Shown one piece after another: positions 11,980 to 25,951 of a stretch of DNA of 64,000 nt; position 1 is the stretch's first letter; the number at the start of each line of letters is the position of its first letter. Source of the DNA: Salticus scenicus (Eukaryota > Arthropoda > Arachnida > Araneae > Salticidae); the NCBI GenBank assembly GCA_963930645.1, contig OZ005648.1, positions 3,144,631 through 3,208,630 on the forward strand. Reading direction: 5' to 3'. A program made the position numbers and the translations under genes. The notes under the pieces were generated by a model. That model was not told where the DNA came from. It saw nothing but the letters and a program-made list of their open reading frames with translations, and ran no database searches.

Positions 11980-13611
11980 CATTAATTTTCTATTAATATA
12001 AATTGCTCATCTATATAAATAAAGCAAAGAGTTTGTAGGCGGAACACATCCGAGTGGACCCCTCCTATTTTTGATTTGGTCTAGATTTAACTACTTTAGT
12101 AATGGAAGTCGACCATATTTATATATATATATATATATATATATTAGTAAAAACTGATGAATTTTTTTAAAAGATACTGCATGGATGTTATACCTTTTAA
12201 AAAGAGCTCTAAAAACTTTTCATTTTTTGTGAGAACACTATATACATCATGTTATTAGATTTAAAGGTATTACGTTCCAAAGTTTCGCAACGCGATATCA
12301 TTCGATTGCTTTTATCTTAAAATAAGAGGTCTAATATTAAACAAAAAACAGTCTAACATTAAAGAATAATGAATAAGTTTTTAAAAATGATTCTAAGAGC
12401 TGCAATTTTTAAATGACAGCGTACTTATTTCCCATACATAATGCATTAAATTTGTAAACAATTGTTGATTCATTCTTGAGAATCATTCATATAAGACCAT
12501 AGAGCATTGTTGCAAAACGAGTGAATGGTGGCTTGGTTGGGTTTTGCGTCGCACCAGTGCTGCGCAACAGGCAATAGGTGACGGTCTGAGATTGACCTCT
12601 AGAGGTGGTCCGGAGACATGCCATCACAATTTTGATCGTCCGCGAAAACAAAACGGAAGAAATACTTCATTTAATGTAGTATAAAGAGCGGGGGACATAG
12701 GCAACGGGTGAGATTTAGCACGATTTTAATATAGAGACTTTTTTTTAAGGTTTTTATTTATATTGTAATATAAAAAATAAATGGCGATTAATTCATTTAA
12801 ATACAGTGACTAGCGAAGCGGGCGTAGTCTGCTATTTTGAGGAATATTTTAGAAAAAGCAGATGCTAAATTAAGGATTCTGTGCAATTCCTTTTTTTCGA
12901 ATATTATATAAATGAGATATTTGTAAGGAATAAAGTTTTTTTTTTTTTTTTTTGTACTTTTGAGTTACTTAGTTTAACAAAATTTACGTTTACGAAGCTA
13001 ATACATTTAATTTCCTTTGATCTTTGAATGTAATTTTTCTCTGTAAACGTATAATATTTAATATACTTTCAAAATCTCAATCAGTATTTGTTTCCTGATA
13101 TGCATGAAAATTTCGCTTTTTTTTACCATTATGTTTATACAGAAATCTTTTAGTTACTTTTACAGCAATTTTCTTGTGATTAAATAGGATAGTCAATATT
13201 GTTAGAAAGATAAACTAAGAAAAAAGGAACATTCATTATTTATTTCTAACAAACTAATAATATATTACAAAAATCTAAATTAAACAAACATTTCACTGAC
13301 AGAAACCGTTATCTAATATATTCTGTACCATTATTGGGCGTCAGTTCGGAAAAAGATTTGCAGAATCTGTTAATATTTTAACGTTGAATGCGGTATGTTG
13401 CCAACATTTTCAACTTAGAGGAGAATCCTAATTATGTATTTATTATTCTTCACACATTGCCTTTACTTAGTAAGAAAACGCAGAGTAAGAAAGTTTTAAT
13501 AAGCTTCCGCTTTTCTGTATTTTAGCTATGTAATTCTTTCCACCAAAGTAATATGTTCCTAGAAATAACTCTCCTTAGGCTTTAACGCTACTCATATTAC
13601 CTTCATTTATT
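11477..13611. other. No gene seen; one GC-richer block at about 12480-12720
   Basis: Mostly A+T-rich with poly-A (11951-11979), AT (12119-12144) and poly-T (12938-12953) tracts. The block 12520-12680 has clearly higher G+C content than its surroundings but no open frame or motif I recognise. It may be the remnant of an older transposable element. Confidence 0.4.
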
Positions 13612-13743
13612 ACTTTCTTCTATATGTAATATAGAGAAAGTATTGGATTCGCGAAAATTTTCGACCTCCGTTTTTTCACGGATCTACACGTTTTGGGATG
13701 TCCTGAACACGAATTGATAGTTTTTAAAAAATGTCTGTCTGTG

Positions 13744-13774
<31 letters not shown>

Positions 13775-14252
13775 GTGTCTGTCTGTCTGTGTGTCTGTAT
13801 CATTTTTTTGTGGACGCTGTATCTCACGAACCAATGAATGAAATTTAACCAAACTTGGTATTTAGTTGCACCCTGACATGAACTGGTGCCCATTAGATTT
13901 GGGGATCAATAGCTCAACAGGTGGCGCTGTGATCGCATTTTATAGGACAAAATTCCGTATAAATGGGCATAATGAGAGTTATTTTAAACTTGTGATTGTA
14001 AAATTAATATGAATTATTGATAATAGTAGTAGTTAACTAGGAAAAAAAAATTGTGCATGGGGGGGCATCGGTTCCCCCCCTGGGGGGGAAGTACCCCCCC
14101 GGGGGGGTTAAATTTTGAAGATGGGTATCATTCGAAAGATCTCGTCAATACCTTTAAAACGAATGGTTGAACCATAAATCTGTGATAATTTAAAACAAAG
14201 TTATCGATTTTTTTTACTTTTAACAAAAAAAAAAAAACTTAGAAAAAAAATC

Positions 14253-14290
<38 letters not shown>

Positions 14291-14712
14291 GAAATTTTAC
14301 CAAACTTGGTATTTAGTTGGTCCCCGACATAAACTGGTGCTGATTATATTTGCGGATCAATAGCTCAACAGGAGGCGCTGTGATAGCATTTTATCTAAAT
14401 TTTTAACATGGCAGAATAAGACAAAAATTCGTATAAATGTGCATAATAAGAGTTATTTTACACTTGTGATTGTAAAATTAATATGAATTATTGATAATAG
14501 TAGTACGTAACTAGGAAAAATTTTTGTGCATGGGGGGGCATCGCTTCCCCCCCTGGGGGGGAAGTACCCTTAAAAAAAACAAGTACCCCTCCAAAAAAAA
14601 CCCTTAGAAAAAAAAATTGTATTTTTTTTTTTTTTTTTTTTAAATATTGTTACTGATTGAATATGTATAGGAAAATATAGAAGAAAGTCTTGTGGTGGCC
14701 ACAACATACTAG
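13612..14712 (+). mobile_element. HINE/Helitron-like element, family 2, with internal duplication
   Basis: The 5' end ACTTTCTTCTATAT folds with ATATAGAGAAAGT (13612-13641). A (GTCT)n microsatellite lies at about 13734-13797, the repeat type known from DINE-1 elements. The 3' subterminal inverted copy ATATAGAAGAAAGT is at 14675-14688, followed by a hairpin TTGTGG-TGG-CCACAA (14690-14704) and a terminal CTAG (14709-14712) before TTTTT. A 3' hairpin plus CTAG is the classical Helitron end. The interior has two copies of a block of about 260-280 bp (13840-14096 and 14291-14569). No protein is encoded. Confidence 0.65.
14058..14107. repeat. Alternating G7/C7 block
   Basis: Runs of seven G, seven C, seven G, seven C and seven G occur within 50 bases, capable of forming nested hairpins. 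A shorter version recurs at 14531-14561 in the second internal duplicate of the same element. Confidence 0.7.
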
Positions 14713-15145
14713 TTTTTATATACAGTCCCCGGACCTGGTGTAAACATGTTCCAATCTTTATATTATTCACTGGACACTCGAAAGGTTTAGTAAATATAAT
14801 AACAAATCAAGCTTTTTCTAAATTTAACCAGCATCAACTTCATAGTACATTGTTCTGCTTCTCCCCTCAATATTATGAGTGGAGTTGTCTTAAATGTGAA
14901 TATACTTGAATTTTAAGTGTTAATATTCAACTGAATAAAAGAAAAAAAGAAAGAGTTACTCTGTTTTTTAAATGTTTGCACGTACATTTATTGTCATTTT
15001 GTAGACAGTAAGTTTTTTTATATTCTGATACATTCAAAATGTTAATTAAATTAATTAAAGGAAAAATTTATTTACAATTATGATATGTATAACGCACGTC
15101 GCAGTAAACAGCTTGATGACCACAAAGCGAATATTATCTTTCATA
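14713..15145. other. No gene seen
   Basis: A+T-rich sequence without recognisable coding or repeat structure. Confidence 0.4.
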
Positions 15146-15296
15146 TACAGTCGGTAACAAAAGTGTCCTAACACTAGCAAAAATTCCTATATAGAAAAGG
15201 TAGAGTTAATACTGTTTTGTTCAATAAATCCTTGTCGAATCATGTTCTTAGTCAGTGTAAGAACATGATTCGATAAGTTTTTATTTAAGAAAACCG
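15146..15296 (+). mobile_element. Tc1-like palindromic MITE fragment, copy 1
   Basis: Starts TACAGTCGGTAACAAAAGTG, a Tc1-type terminus, and runs to a palindrome made of GAATCATGTTCTTA and TAAGAACATGATTC (15236-15271). About 140 bases match, in opposite orientation, the sequence at 25803-25951, including CACTAGCAA and the same central palindrome. The second arm is not intact. Confidence 0.5.
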
Positions 15297-16588
15297 TATG
15301 AAGTGAAACATATAAAAAATTTTTAGGACTTAACAAAAAACAAAAAAACGAAAATTACCCAATTACCAGGAACATTATTTTTAATTTACCTATATTTCAT
15401 CCTTTAAAGGAATTTATTTAAAAAAATAAATAAATAAACAATAATTCTACTTTTCTTTTTCTTTCTTTCTTTCCTTTTTTTCTTTTCTTTTACATTTTTT
15501 TCCCTGTTTATCATTAATAATAGAATAACTAAACTGCATTTATAAAATTGTAGAAAAATAAATTTTAAGCTATTATAAAGCACGCTTGGTTTTACTCAGT
15601 CGACCTATGAAATTTTAACCCAATTATAAAAATTTGAATTACTTTTTTAATAATAAACCTGTGAGTAATATTTTGAAAAAATAAAGTGTTCCCCGTATTC
15701 TTTGGATTACCAAATTATTATTCTAAATAGTTGTAAGTTCTGTCACAGAATATATAGGCTAAGTATAAACAGATTGTAGAAGCTCGTATGGTTATCCAAT
15801 TTTCAAAACGTACGTAATATAATTTCTGTGAATAATGTGTTCTTTAAATAATCTCGTAATATGTACTTAAAATAAGCCAATCATATTCACAGCGACATTA
15901 TTATAAACAGGAACCTTGGTATAAATATATTGCTTTTCTGTATTGCGATTTGATTAAAATTAAATAAAAGATTATTAAAAATATTTTCTATCTTCTATCA
16001 AAACTATTTTTAAAAACTTTGAGCATGCTGAAATAAATCAAATTCTAGATTGCATTTCTCGGTGTAATGCACCGACCATTATTTTGTAATCACACAGTAG
16101 CAGAAAGAAAATATCACTAAATAACAGCAATCAAGTAGTATTTGATTGTCTTTCAAAGTCTGATAGGGAAAAAAATTCCACAAAGAATAAGAAAAGTCTA
16201 ACAAAATCTAATCAAAAGAGAAAACCAGAGATTATCGGTAACATTATTTCTTTTGATAAACAGTTAATTAAAAAGAAATAAATAAATAGTTATAATAAAA
16301 ATTTCCAAACAGTAATAAAAGTTTGTAAAATTTGTTTATAATATAAATTTCAGTACATAAAATATTTAAATATTTAAAAGTATTTAAAATATAATGCGTT
16401 TAGCAGTTTTACATTTGTCGATTCAATAATCTCTAAGTCTAAATAATGTTTTTAGAATTCGAATAATCACAGACCAATTATAATTCTTAATTAGGACAAT
16501 TATAATTTTTAAAAAAGAAAAAAAAGAAAAAATCTGAATAGGTGTTGAGTAAAAAAAAAAATGTATGAAACAAATAAATATACCCATT

Positions 16589-16622
<34 letters not shown>

Positions 16623-19600
16623 ATGTAGGCGCAATATATTCATTAATTAAAGTGTCACATTTTATTACATAAGGTATATTATGATACATTTATGATATAA
16701 AATATTATTATTAAATAGTTGCGGCTTCGCTCTTAATATCAGTTATTGTTAAATACAATCGTTAGAAAAGAAAAAAGAAATCATGCCTAACCATTTAAAC
16801 AAATATTTCTTGATTTTACTTGTTTTGCTCAAGTAAGCTTTCTTTCTTTCCTTTCTTTTTTTTTTTTTTTTTTTTTACAATTTTTCCTGAATTTAAAATT
16901 TTGTAAACTCAATATAATTTTTTCGATTGAAAATATAAAAATAGTGATTCCTAGTAAAAATGTTTTCACTTAAATTATTTTATATTTAAAGAAGTGTACT
17001 CAGTGAAAAATTTCTTAGAATTTTCGATATTCATTCAACTTTTCAACTGAAAATATTTATCAATGATAATACACAAGGTTCGTAAAGTATATTCATTTTA
17101 AGCGTGTAAGCGATACACTGCGTATACACATATGGAGTGAAATGTAATTTTTTAGTTCACTCTAAAGCAATAAATAATTTAATGAAATACTTTAAGCGGA
17201 CGTAATCTAAACATATATAATATAATTATAATTAAACAGTTAATTATTTGAAGACATATATGCTTTCGGTGACAAGAAAACACATCTCCAGAAAAGTGAC
17301 AGAATGTGCAACCTATTTTGCTGCATTGAATGAAACAAACATCCTCTTTCTTTTAGGGTAGAAAAAGTATATTTATGATTTTATTTCGTGGCGCCATCTG
17401 TTGTTTTCGAAGAAAGCATATACATTTCAATACTTTTTTTTTTTTTTTTTTTTTTTGAGGGGGGCCTTGCTCTTATGGCCATATGAGACGAATAGTGAAG
17501 ATATTACGCACATCACATGTACGTGCGAGTGTAAAAATTAAAATTTTTATTTATCGTATTAATTTTAAAACCAACTTTTAATTAATATTTATTATTACAA
17601 AATGAAAATAATAATAATAATAATAACCTTTCATTTCTACAATGAATAATGGCCTCATCTACATATTTAATTCAGCAATGTTTTCCAGCATAAAAGCATT
17701 AAGATGAATTGAAATTTCAAAATAAAATCACACTTTTTTTACTTTTTATGTAAAACAAATACTATAACCTTTTGAAAAATGAAATAAAGGACAAGTAAAT
17801 TAAAAAATAAAACCACACTATTTGAACTATACGATAAAAAAAAATCAATTGTAATACTTTTTATTATTAATGTGTTTAATTATACAATTTATTAATCTAC
17901 TGTTAGTTAACCTTTTACACGCCAATGTTCCATAAATGGATCATGGAGTTAAAAATTCATTTAAAAATTAAATGTCATTAATACTGACTTGAAAAAATGA
18001 TCAGATATAATAGAAAGAAGACTTGATTTTTTGAAATAGAATTTACAGTTCAATCATAAAAAGGAAAATGTACAGAAAATGATAAAAATGACCTATTTCG
18101 CCATTTTCTCTTTTACCCCACAGTTTAAAAATTCGCATAATTTAGAAAAATAAAGAAGTGCTTCTGAAAATGGGCTGGTATGTTTAAAATAGCTTACATT
18201 ATTAAAATATAATATTAAAATATTATAACATTAAATTAATTGCTTTATCCATTATTCTTTATTTTTACATTTCTTTAACAAATATATTTTGACACTTTCA
18301 GAATTAAATTATATGAAACGCACATTAAATTGTCTCATGTTTAATAAAGAAAACTTATACTATCATATTCAGATTTGAAATATAAGTAGAGTATCATGCT
18401 TTATTTATTTATTTTTCGTGAAGTTCTTTATACCTTTATATCAGTTTGTATACCATAGAAAAACACAAAAATCGTGGGAAAAAAATCTGCATATACTACA
18501 AATTGTTTTATGTAACTTAACATATTAGAATAATATACAAGAATATTTTGCAATGTCGCTAAAGTTTGTCTAGTGCTTAGAATATACTTATGTAGTTCTT
18601 CACACACACCCGCATGTATGTGTGTGTGCGTGTGTGAAAGTATTTTAACTTGCAAATAATCAGACATGAAAAACAAATGTATTTATAGTTTATTTTATTA
18701 AATTTATGTTGATTAAAGTAAGTGCAAACATTCTTTTACCATAAAGAAAAGATAAAGACACGTGTAGAATTGTAAAATAAGAATTTGATAAGAAACATTA
18801 TGTATTATGTTTTTTTATTTTTTATTTTATTTTTTTTTTTTTATACATATTAATAATTAAAGTTTGAAAATACAGTCTTTATATACACGTCAAAACTAAA
18901 ATGATACAAAGCTTTTCCCACCATTACATAATAACATCTTCAGATGTCTAAATATGGTTAAATAGTCAGCAGTCAACAAGCAACGCTATTTTCTCAAAAA
19001 AAAAAAAAAAAAAAAAAGAGTTACTGTATGTTGACTGTTAGTCGCAAGTTGAATTGCATGTATATGTTTTTATTCGGAATTTGTATATAACTGCTGAAAT
19101 AGTTTCTGCCATGTGAAACTATAAGTCGAAAGAGCGACAAGTCATATTTTTTATCTCATGTTTTTATAGATCAAAGCTTTATGTCCCAAATTACGGTAGA
19201 AAAAATATATTTTAAAAAATTTTCTTTTTTTTAATTGGTTCAGATGAATTTAAAAAATATAAATAAATAACAATTATGCAATCACCTCATCACAGTGAGG
19301 ATTTAATGGGATGATACTTTAGTTTACCTTTTGTGCATAGAGGTTGAAAAATGATCAAAACCTTGAAGAAAAAAGATGGGCAAAAGAATTTTTATCATTC
19401 TCATATTTTGTTCTATGACTCAGGGTAATTCTTGATGTAGTATATAAATGAATTTTAACATGGATGACTATCATGATATATGCAAGTTAGAAACTGTAAT
19501 AGAACACTTCAAAAAACTTTCGTGAACAAAATCAACTTAATATAACATATAGTGACATATAGTGACATAGACTGAGATTAGAGTACATATATATTTAATT

Positions 19601-20711
19601 GTTATAAATATCTTTGACTTTCTATTTTTAAATTCAATTTCATATGTTTTTTAATCTGATACGACAAGTCACATTGCAATACGAAAACGTTAAGTCAGTT
19701 TTTTTGCCTTATGTTATTTTCGCTAGTAAATCATGTGAAATTTTACGAATTTAATGCTGAAATTTTGTGCACCATTTAATTAGGGAGATAGGGGCATTTT
19801 ATTAACTGGGCAATATTTATTGGAACTGTAACCTCTTTTTTTCAATTATCCTGTATATTAGGATAAAGTCTATAAAATGTAATACTGGGGGGGCTGCAAA
19901 ATGCTTAGCTTTTAAAGAAATGTAAGCAATATTAAAAAAAATTGTATGCATTGAATTTTATTTATGTGTTTCTGTAAAATAAATATATGTACTGTGCACA
20001 CTGTTCTTGCTAGAGCTAATGCTGTAATCTTATTTTCATATTAATATAGATTTATGCGTAAATTATAATGTAGAAGTATACAGACGTATAAATCAAAGAA
20101 GTGTTAAAATAAAGCTGAAAAATCTATAGTAAAAAAATTATTAATTACCTAAAATTATGTGTTACGTAAGCTATGCATTTATTGTTTAAATTTATTAAAT
20201 ATAAAGAAATAATGTCGTTTATTTTAAAATATAATTTTCAGATAACTTCCAATCAATAATTATTAATGCTTTACATACTCTTACAAAAAATATTGTCTTC
20301 AATTAAATTTTGTTCTGATATGTTTTGTCCTATAATGCAGACAAATATCTCATTTTTATGGAAGGTGTATTTATATTTTGATAAAAATAGTTTGTTAAAA
20401 GAAATAAATAATAGCATGAAATATAGATTTAAGGCGTTATGTTTAATATCAAGAGCAACAAAAAATACAGAATAATGAATAAAATTTTCGTAACATATGA
20501 AGCGTTATAATTTATTTAAAAGAAAAAAAAAAAAAATCCTTTCGCCTTAATATGAATGAATAATGACAGAGCAGCATAACCTTTTTGCTTGAGCGGAGAT
20601 TTTTAAATTTGAAGAACATAATGCTTCTATAAATTTTTTGTATTTAGTTCTAATGCAATATATTGTTCTTTATAAAATTTAAACAAAAATGCGCTTTTTA
20701 GAAGCATTTTG
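15297..20711. other. No gene seen in 5.4 kb of A+T-rich DNA
   Basis: Holds an AT run at 16590-16604, poly-T at 16857-16875 and 17430-17456, ATA repeats near 17609-17624, an opposed CACACAC/GTGTGTG pair at 18601-18635 and poly-A at 18995-19017. A short segment at 17384-17480 (GTGGCGCCATCTGTTG, GAGGGGGGCCTTGC) is GC-richer and may be a transposon scrap. No conserved protein is seen. Confidence 0.45.
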
Positions 20712-21060
20712 TTTTTTACTTTCTCCTACCCGTATATGCTAGAGAAAGTATTGTTTTTTTTGGATCAAATTTTCGAAATTAAATTTTGTTATGTTTATAC
20801 ATTTCAGGTCTCTTGTATTCGAAAAATAGGTCTTTAGCGATTGGTCTCTGTTTGTGTGTGTGTCCGTTATCAGCATATCTCAAGAACAAATAACAGCAGG
20901 AGATCCAAACTTGGTATTCTAAATCTGTATCATATAGGGATGATATACTAACTTTTCGTTGAGATCAAGTAAATGATTCGTGTACAAGGCCATCCAAGAT
21001 AAATAAAATACATTACGTCTATCTGCGACATTTCCATCTGTGACATTTCTAATTGCTACA
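20712..21060 (+). mobile_element. HINE-like element, 5' fragment related to family 2
   Basis: It begins with an ACTTTCT...AGAAAGTATTG hairpin. A TGTGTGTGTGTCC microsatellite follows near 20852-20865. Next comes ATCTCAAGAACAAAT...CAAACTTGGTATT, which parallels ATCTCACGAACCAAT...CAAACTTGGTATT in the 13.6 kb element. I found no 3' inverted motif or hairpin, so the copy is truncated or decayed. Confidence 0.45.
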
Positions 21061-21758
21061 GCTTAATATCTATAAACTGCACTAAAAAAAATGAAATGAG
21101 CATATATTTTTTTCATATGAATTAAAGCATGTTTTATCAAAAATACGCCATGATAATCAATGGCCATACTTACAGGGCTGCTCAAAGAATTTGGATATAG
21201 TGGGGCTATACTTGCAATTTGCCGGAAACTAATTTCAGGTTGTGTTTTGTGTTTTTAGTGTAGAACAAAATATAAGTACACAGTTCATTGCGTATATAAT
21301 TTATCGGCAATGTAGAGTGCTACCCGAAAATTAAGCGAAATCATTCTTTTCTATTGAAAGCAATTTATGCAAATGTTATTATGTACATTACACCATGCGG
21401 ACAAAAATAGCTCGCTACATTAATTTCATTTTTGAATTCCTCTGAACGAGAGTCAAATTTTATGCGCGGTTGATCTATGTGTTTGTATGTTATCAGTTTA
21501 ACTTACAAATAAATACTTGCAGGAAATTCAAATCTATATTTTGAAGTTCATATGAGGTTGTCACTTGCGAGTTTGAACAGTTTGATCAAGATTGGTAAGT
21601 TTGGAAGAGTGTTGCAGGAAAAGTTGTATAAATAATTCGAAATAAAAATTTAATAATAGCCTGGGTTTCTTTATAAATGTGACTACTATAGTTAAACGGC
21701 CCCGTTTAAGTATACAGCCCTCACACATAATTGCATGTATAATATATATATATATATA

Positions 21759-22189
21759 CAGTATAGGACCCATTATCCGGAACCCACGGGACCAGAAGAA
21801 TTCCGGAATTTTCTGGATTTTGGGTCCTTTTTCCCATTATTGTTTTCCCTTAATTATAAAACATAACTCAGTAATTGACAGGTACTAATTTACTTCTAGG
21901 AGCAACTACTTCACATACAGACAGACATTTAAAAAAATATTCAAATTATATTCTAGAGCTCTTAAAACATGCAAATAAATCGAAAACTGGAAGTCAAGAT
22001 TTTTTGCAAATCTGATACTTTTTTCTATTAAATTTAGCAGAAAGAAAAAAATAACTATAATGCGTATATACTATGCTATACATTATAATACAAACATGTA
22101 CATTACTGCCATTTGCTATGAGTGGCATGGTTGCTTCTTTATCAATGCTGCTAAACATGAATATTGTCTCAATCATAAGAGCAGAATGC

Positions 22190-22224
<35 letters not shown>

Positions 22225-22330
22225 CTTTAACAATTTTCCATTTCTTTTTCCTTTCTTTCCTTTTTTTTTTTTTTTTTATGATTTAATGAGAGGTTAAAAA
22301 TCACCGGAAATCTATCATAAAGCAAAATAG

Positions 22331-22367
<37 letters not shown>

Positions 22368-22619
22368 GGGCTTGCTGTGAATTCCAGGGTTTTCCTGGAC
22401 CACAAACATCCCTGACCATATGAAAGAAAGAAATTCTGTTTTAATTTCTAAATTTTCATAATACTACCTAATAAAACACAAAATAATTTATTTTAGGGCG
22501 ATTTTCTTTCTTTCTTTTTTTTTCTGATTTTAGCTATAAAATGTATTTTAATCATAAAAAAAAAAAAAAAAAAAAAAAAATCTGAAATGATTTTGGATTT
22601 CCGGATAATGGGTCCTATA

Positions 22620-22622
<3 letters not shown>
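21759..22622. mobile_element. Pogo/Tigger-type MITE, 864 bp
   Basis: Perfect 24-bp terminal inverted repeats begin CAGTATAGGACCCATTATCC and are flanked by TA on both sides (21757-21758, 22623-22624) inside TA-rich DNA. CAG-starting TIRs with a TA target are typical of the pogo/Tigger branch of Tc1/mariner. The interior is filled with poly-A/T tracts (22193-22221, 22334-22364, 22557-22580) and has no transposase. Confidence 0.7.
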
Positions 22623-22658
<36 letters not shown>

Positions 22659-23251
22659 CATGTTTTTAAACCTATTTAAAATTGTTTAAAAATTAGGTTC
22701 AGATACAGTACTTGTTATCTTACCCCTTAGTCTGCAAACTGTCTTTATAGCATGAAACTGCTCGGTAACAGAGTCGTGTGAGTGGCACGCCAGATTATTT
22801 TATTATTTTTAATTTCAATTTAAAGATAAATGGAAAGATAAATAAATTATTATGTCGTTGTCAATTTCTTAGTAAACATTTAACAAACCAAATATATATA
22901 TATATATATATTCGAAAAATAAGATAGAATTTTAAATTAATAATAGTAAAATAAAGAATAAAATAAATCTCTTTGCTCAACAGTTTGTAATTTAGGATTG
23001 TTACTAATTCATTTAAAATTCTTAACATTGGCCCGTTTATCTACGTGTTTATTTTACTAAATATTTAAAAAATAATACGGAGTTCTGTGAAAATACGGAG
23101 TTCATTTAAACATACTCTATATTATCTCTATACATTTTAATATACAGCAGTAATAAAAATAAATCTCAGTGCATTTAAATAATGAAGAACTAAATTCATA
23201 GATACTTTCTTTCTTATTTTTTATAGTATCTAACCTTTTATCAGTACTTTT
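22623..23251. other. No gene seen
   Basis: TA microsatellite at 22623-22655, then unassigned A+T-rich DNA. Confidence 0.4.
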
Positions 23252-23433
23252 ATAACCATACTTTTTCTAGCTTTAATACAGCTAATATTTTAAACTTTGT
23301 ACATTCATCCTCATTATTATTATTTGTACTAGTTTCTATAAAATAACCATACTTTTTCTAGCTTTAATACAGCTAATATTTTAAACTTAGTACATTCATC
23401 CTCATTATTATTATTTGTACTAGTTTCTATAAA
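23252..23433. repeat. 91-bp tandem duplication, two copies
   Basis: 23252-23342 and 23343-23433 are nearly identical. The unit begins ATAACCATACTTTTTCTAGC, and one T/A difference is visible near the middle. The near identity implies a recent duplication. Confidence 0.9.
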
Positions 23434-24062
23434 ATAAGTAAATAATAAGGTGTCCGAATAATTTATGACATTGAATAAAAAAGATATGCATTACTATTCA
23501 ATGTATGTAGAAGCGATTTACGGACTTACATTTCCGATGAGTACTTTCTTCAGTCAAAATGAATTACAATATAGCCCAACCAGTTTTCCAAAGTAGATTT
23601 CTTTTTGCTTAAGACAGAGGAATATTTTTTGTAATGTTTACTACAATGGGCTAACATTTTTGCATAACCTTCTAATATATTTTGGAAATGTTAGTGTATT
23701 ATCTGAGATGCAATGTACATTAAAAATATGCATATATATATAATTCATGAAATTTAAATTGTGAAGCACCTTTTCACTAAAATAGTTCTCATATTAAGTG
23801 TTTAGTCAAAAGAAAAAAATAAACTTTTTAGTTTTACAAATATAGAGATACTTTTGAAATTTACTATTTACTTTTAATGGGGAAATGTAACAAACATGCA
23901 TTTTTCCTATTTTTAAAAATTCAATTGCACCACATACATTTATTACTGAAGAAAAATAAATGCAAGTAGAACAAACTAATTTGTGTATTTTCCTAAAAAT
24001 TAAAAAATTGTAAAGAAAATAGAACATTCCAGAAAAACAATATAGATGAATGTACATATTAC

Positions 24063-24096
<34 letters not shown>

Positions 24097-25802
24097 TTTC
24101 TCTATCGTAATCATCAAAATTATTGCTTCACATAAAATTTGAAATAGTTTTTTTTATTATTATTGTTGTTACTTTATGCTGAAAGTTTCTTCTCTTTTAC
24201 TTTCGCAATGCCATCTCAATACAGCAAACTTCAAATGTAGTGTATTAGGTTGATTTCTTTAGAAATTGACCTATTACAATCACTTCGTTTATCTCTCTAT
24301 ATATATAATGAAAATATTGTCATCACGATAACTCCCGAAATAATATTCTAAATTGAACTAAATTTGGCCAGCTAACTTATTTTATAAAAATCTTGGACGA
24401 GTTCGTTTTGCTACTTGATTTGAAAAAAGAAATCAACCTATTCTTCCTAATGAGCCGGAAGGACTTGTTTTTTAACTTAAGAAGTAGAACTTAATCATAT
24501 TGCATACATGTTCAAAAATTTTTTTTAGATAATATGATATAATATTCAAATATTAAATTTTAAGTCACTAAAAAATGTAAATTTCGAAATAGAATTTTTT
24601 TATTTCATATTATTAAGAATTATATTAGTGGTTTCGGTATAATTGTAAATTTAAAATGCTATATTGTTTTCTTTAATGTATATCTTTAAAGAATATTTTT
24701 GTTATAGTTTATATCAGAATTAAAAGCAATTATCCCTACCATATATATTAATTTTTTTTACGTAAAATTCCGTTTTAGTAAGTGTAAAAAATTGTCAATT
24801 TTAAGTTTAAAAGTTTTTAAAGAAATGTTTATTTACTTCAATTTTTCAATAGAATCTGTTTAAATTTTCGTAAACTAAGTTTAAGTAAAAAGTAGTGGAC
24901 AAAAATTATGAAAAGATAAATACATTTAAAACATTTTGTTTATAAAATATTCACAGGTATTTTGCAAGTGGAATATGTGTTACTCTGAAAATCTTGAAGT
25001 TTTCACAAATCGATAATCTTTCTATTTTAGAATAACATTGTGAAATCCCGTTTCAATATATAGACATTTTTGTATTTACTTGCCATGGGAAAAGAAATGT
25101 TTTTATATTCTTTTAAACCGTCAGTCTAGAATTTCAATAAATATTGTTTAACTCAAAAATTATGCAGAAATTTTCTGCTTTATTTCCAAACATTTATAGC
25201 AAAATAATAAAAAAAATATTATAAGCACTTATTTTGAGATTCCAAATTTTTCTCTTTTGAGTCCTTAGTAGTCAATGGCTGGATTTAAATATAATTTAAA
25301 ATATGATGTAAAATAAATTAAGATATAGATGTTATTCAATGTAAATAATTTTGTAATGGCTTCTTTACAGCATTTGCGTTATTATTCTTTCCCACGATAA
25401 TTCAGAGTACTGTCTATAAAAGTTAATGAAGAGAACTTATTTAAAACTAAACTTTTCTTCATTTTACTTAGAGGGGGGGGGGGGGGAGAAGAGCTCTAAT
25501 ACCAGTTACAGATTACATTATCATAGTTTCTCCTAATTGACTTAGACCAAATTTCTGTTATCACTAAGTCTATAATTAAATTTGAATCACCACTTGGAGC
25601 TACTTCGTGGCGTCAGACAGGTTTACTGATAAGTACGATCCGCCAAAATCACCAACCAAAAAAACACACATCAAAAGCATGAACATCCTTAATTCGGAAG
25701 TCTCAATTTAAAATAAATAGATACAGATCGGTTCACTTCATTTTTCATAAAATATTCATCCTAAAATTACATATATTCAACTAAACACTGAACTTTATTT
25801 AA
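23434..25802. other. No gene seen
   Basis: A+T-rich DNA with a TAA trinucleotide run (24064-24092) and a G run (25473-25486). No coding, RNA or transposon signature was recognised. Confidence 0.45.
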
Positions 25803-25951
25803 CAACTGATTGTTAAATAAATCCTTGAAGAATCATGTTCTTAGACTAAGAACATGAATCAACAAAGATTTATTTAACAAAGCAGTATTAAGCGTAATTT
25901 TTTAAGATGGAGATTATTGCTAGTGCTCGGATACTTTTGCTGTGGAGTGTA
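25803..25951 (-). mobile_element. Tc1-like palindromic MITE fragment, copy 2
   Basis: On the minus strand it reads TACACTCCACAGCAAAAGTA, CACTAGCAA, then the palindrome ATTCATGTTCTTAG/CTAAGAACATGAATC (25829-25861). It is homologous to the plus-strand fragment at 15146-15296. Confidence 0.5.

Noticed and set aside
13684..13893. Minus-strand frame with DRQTDRQT repeats
   Set aside because: Translation of the GTCT microsatellite in a transposon, not a protein.
24064..24092. TAA run as a telomere-like or CRISPR-like repeat
   Set aside because: A simple trinucleotide microsatellite with no spacers.
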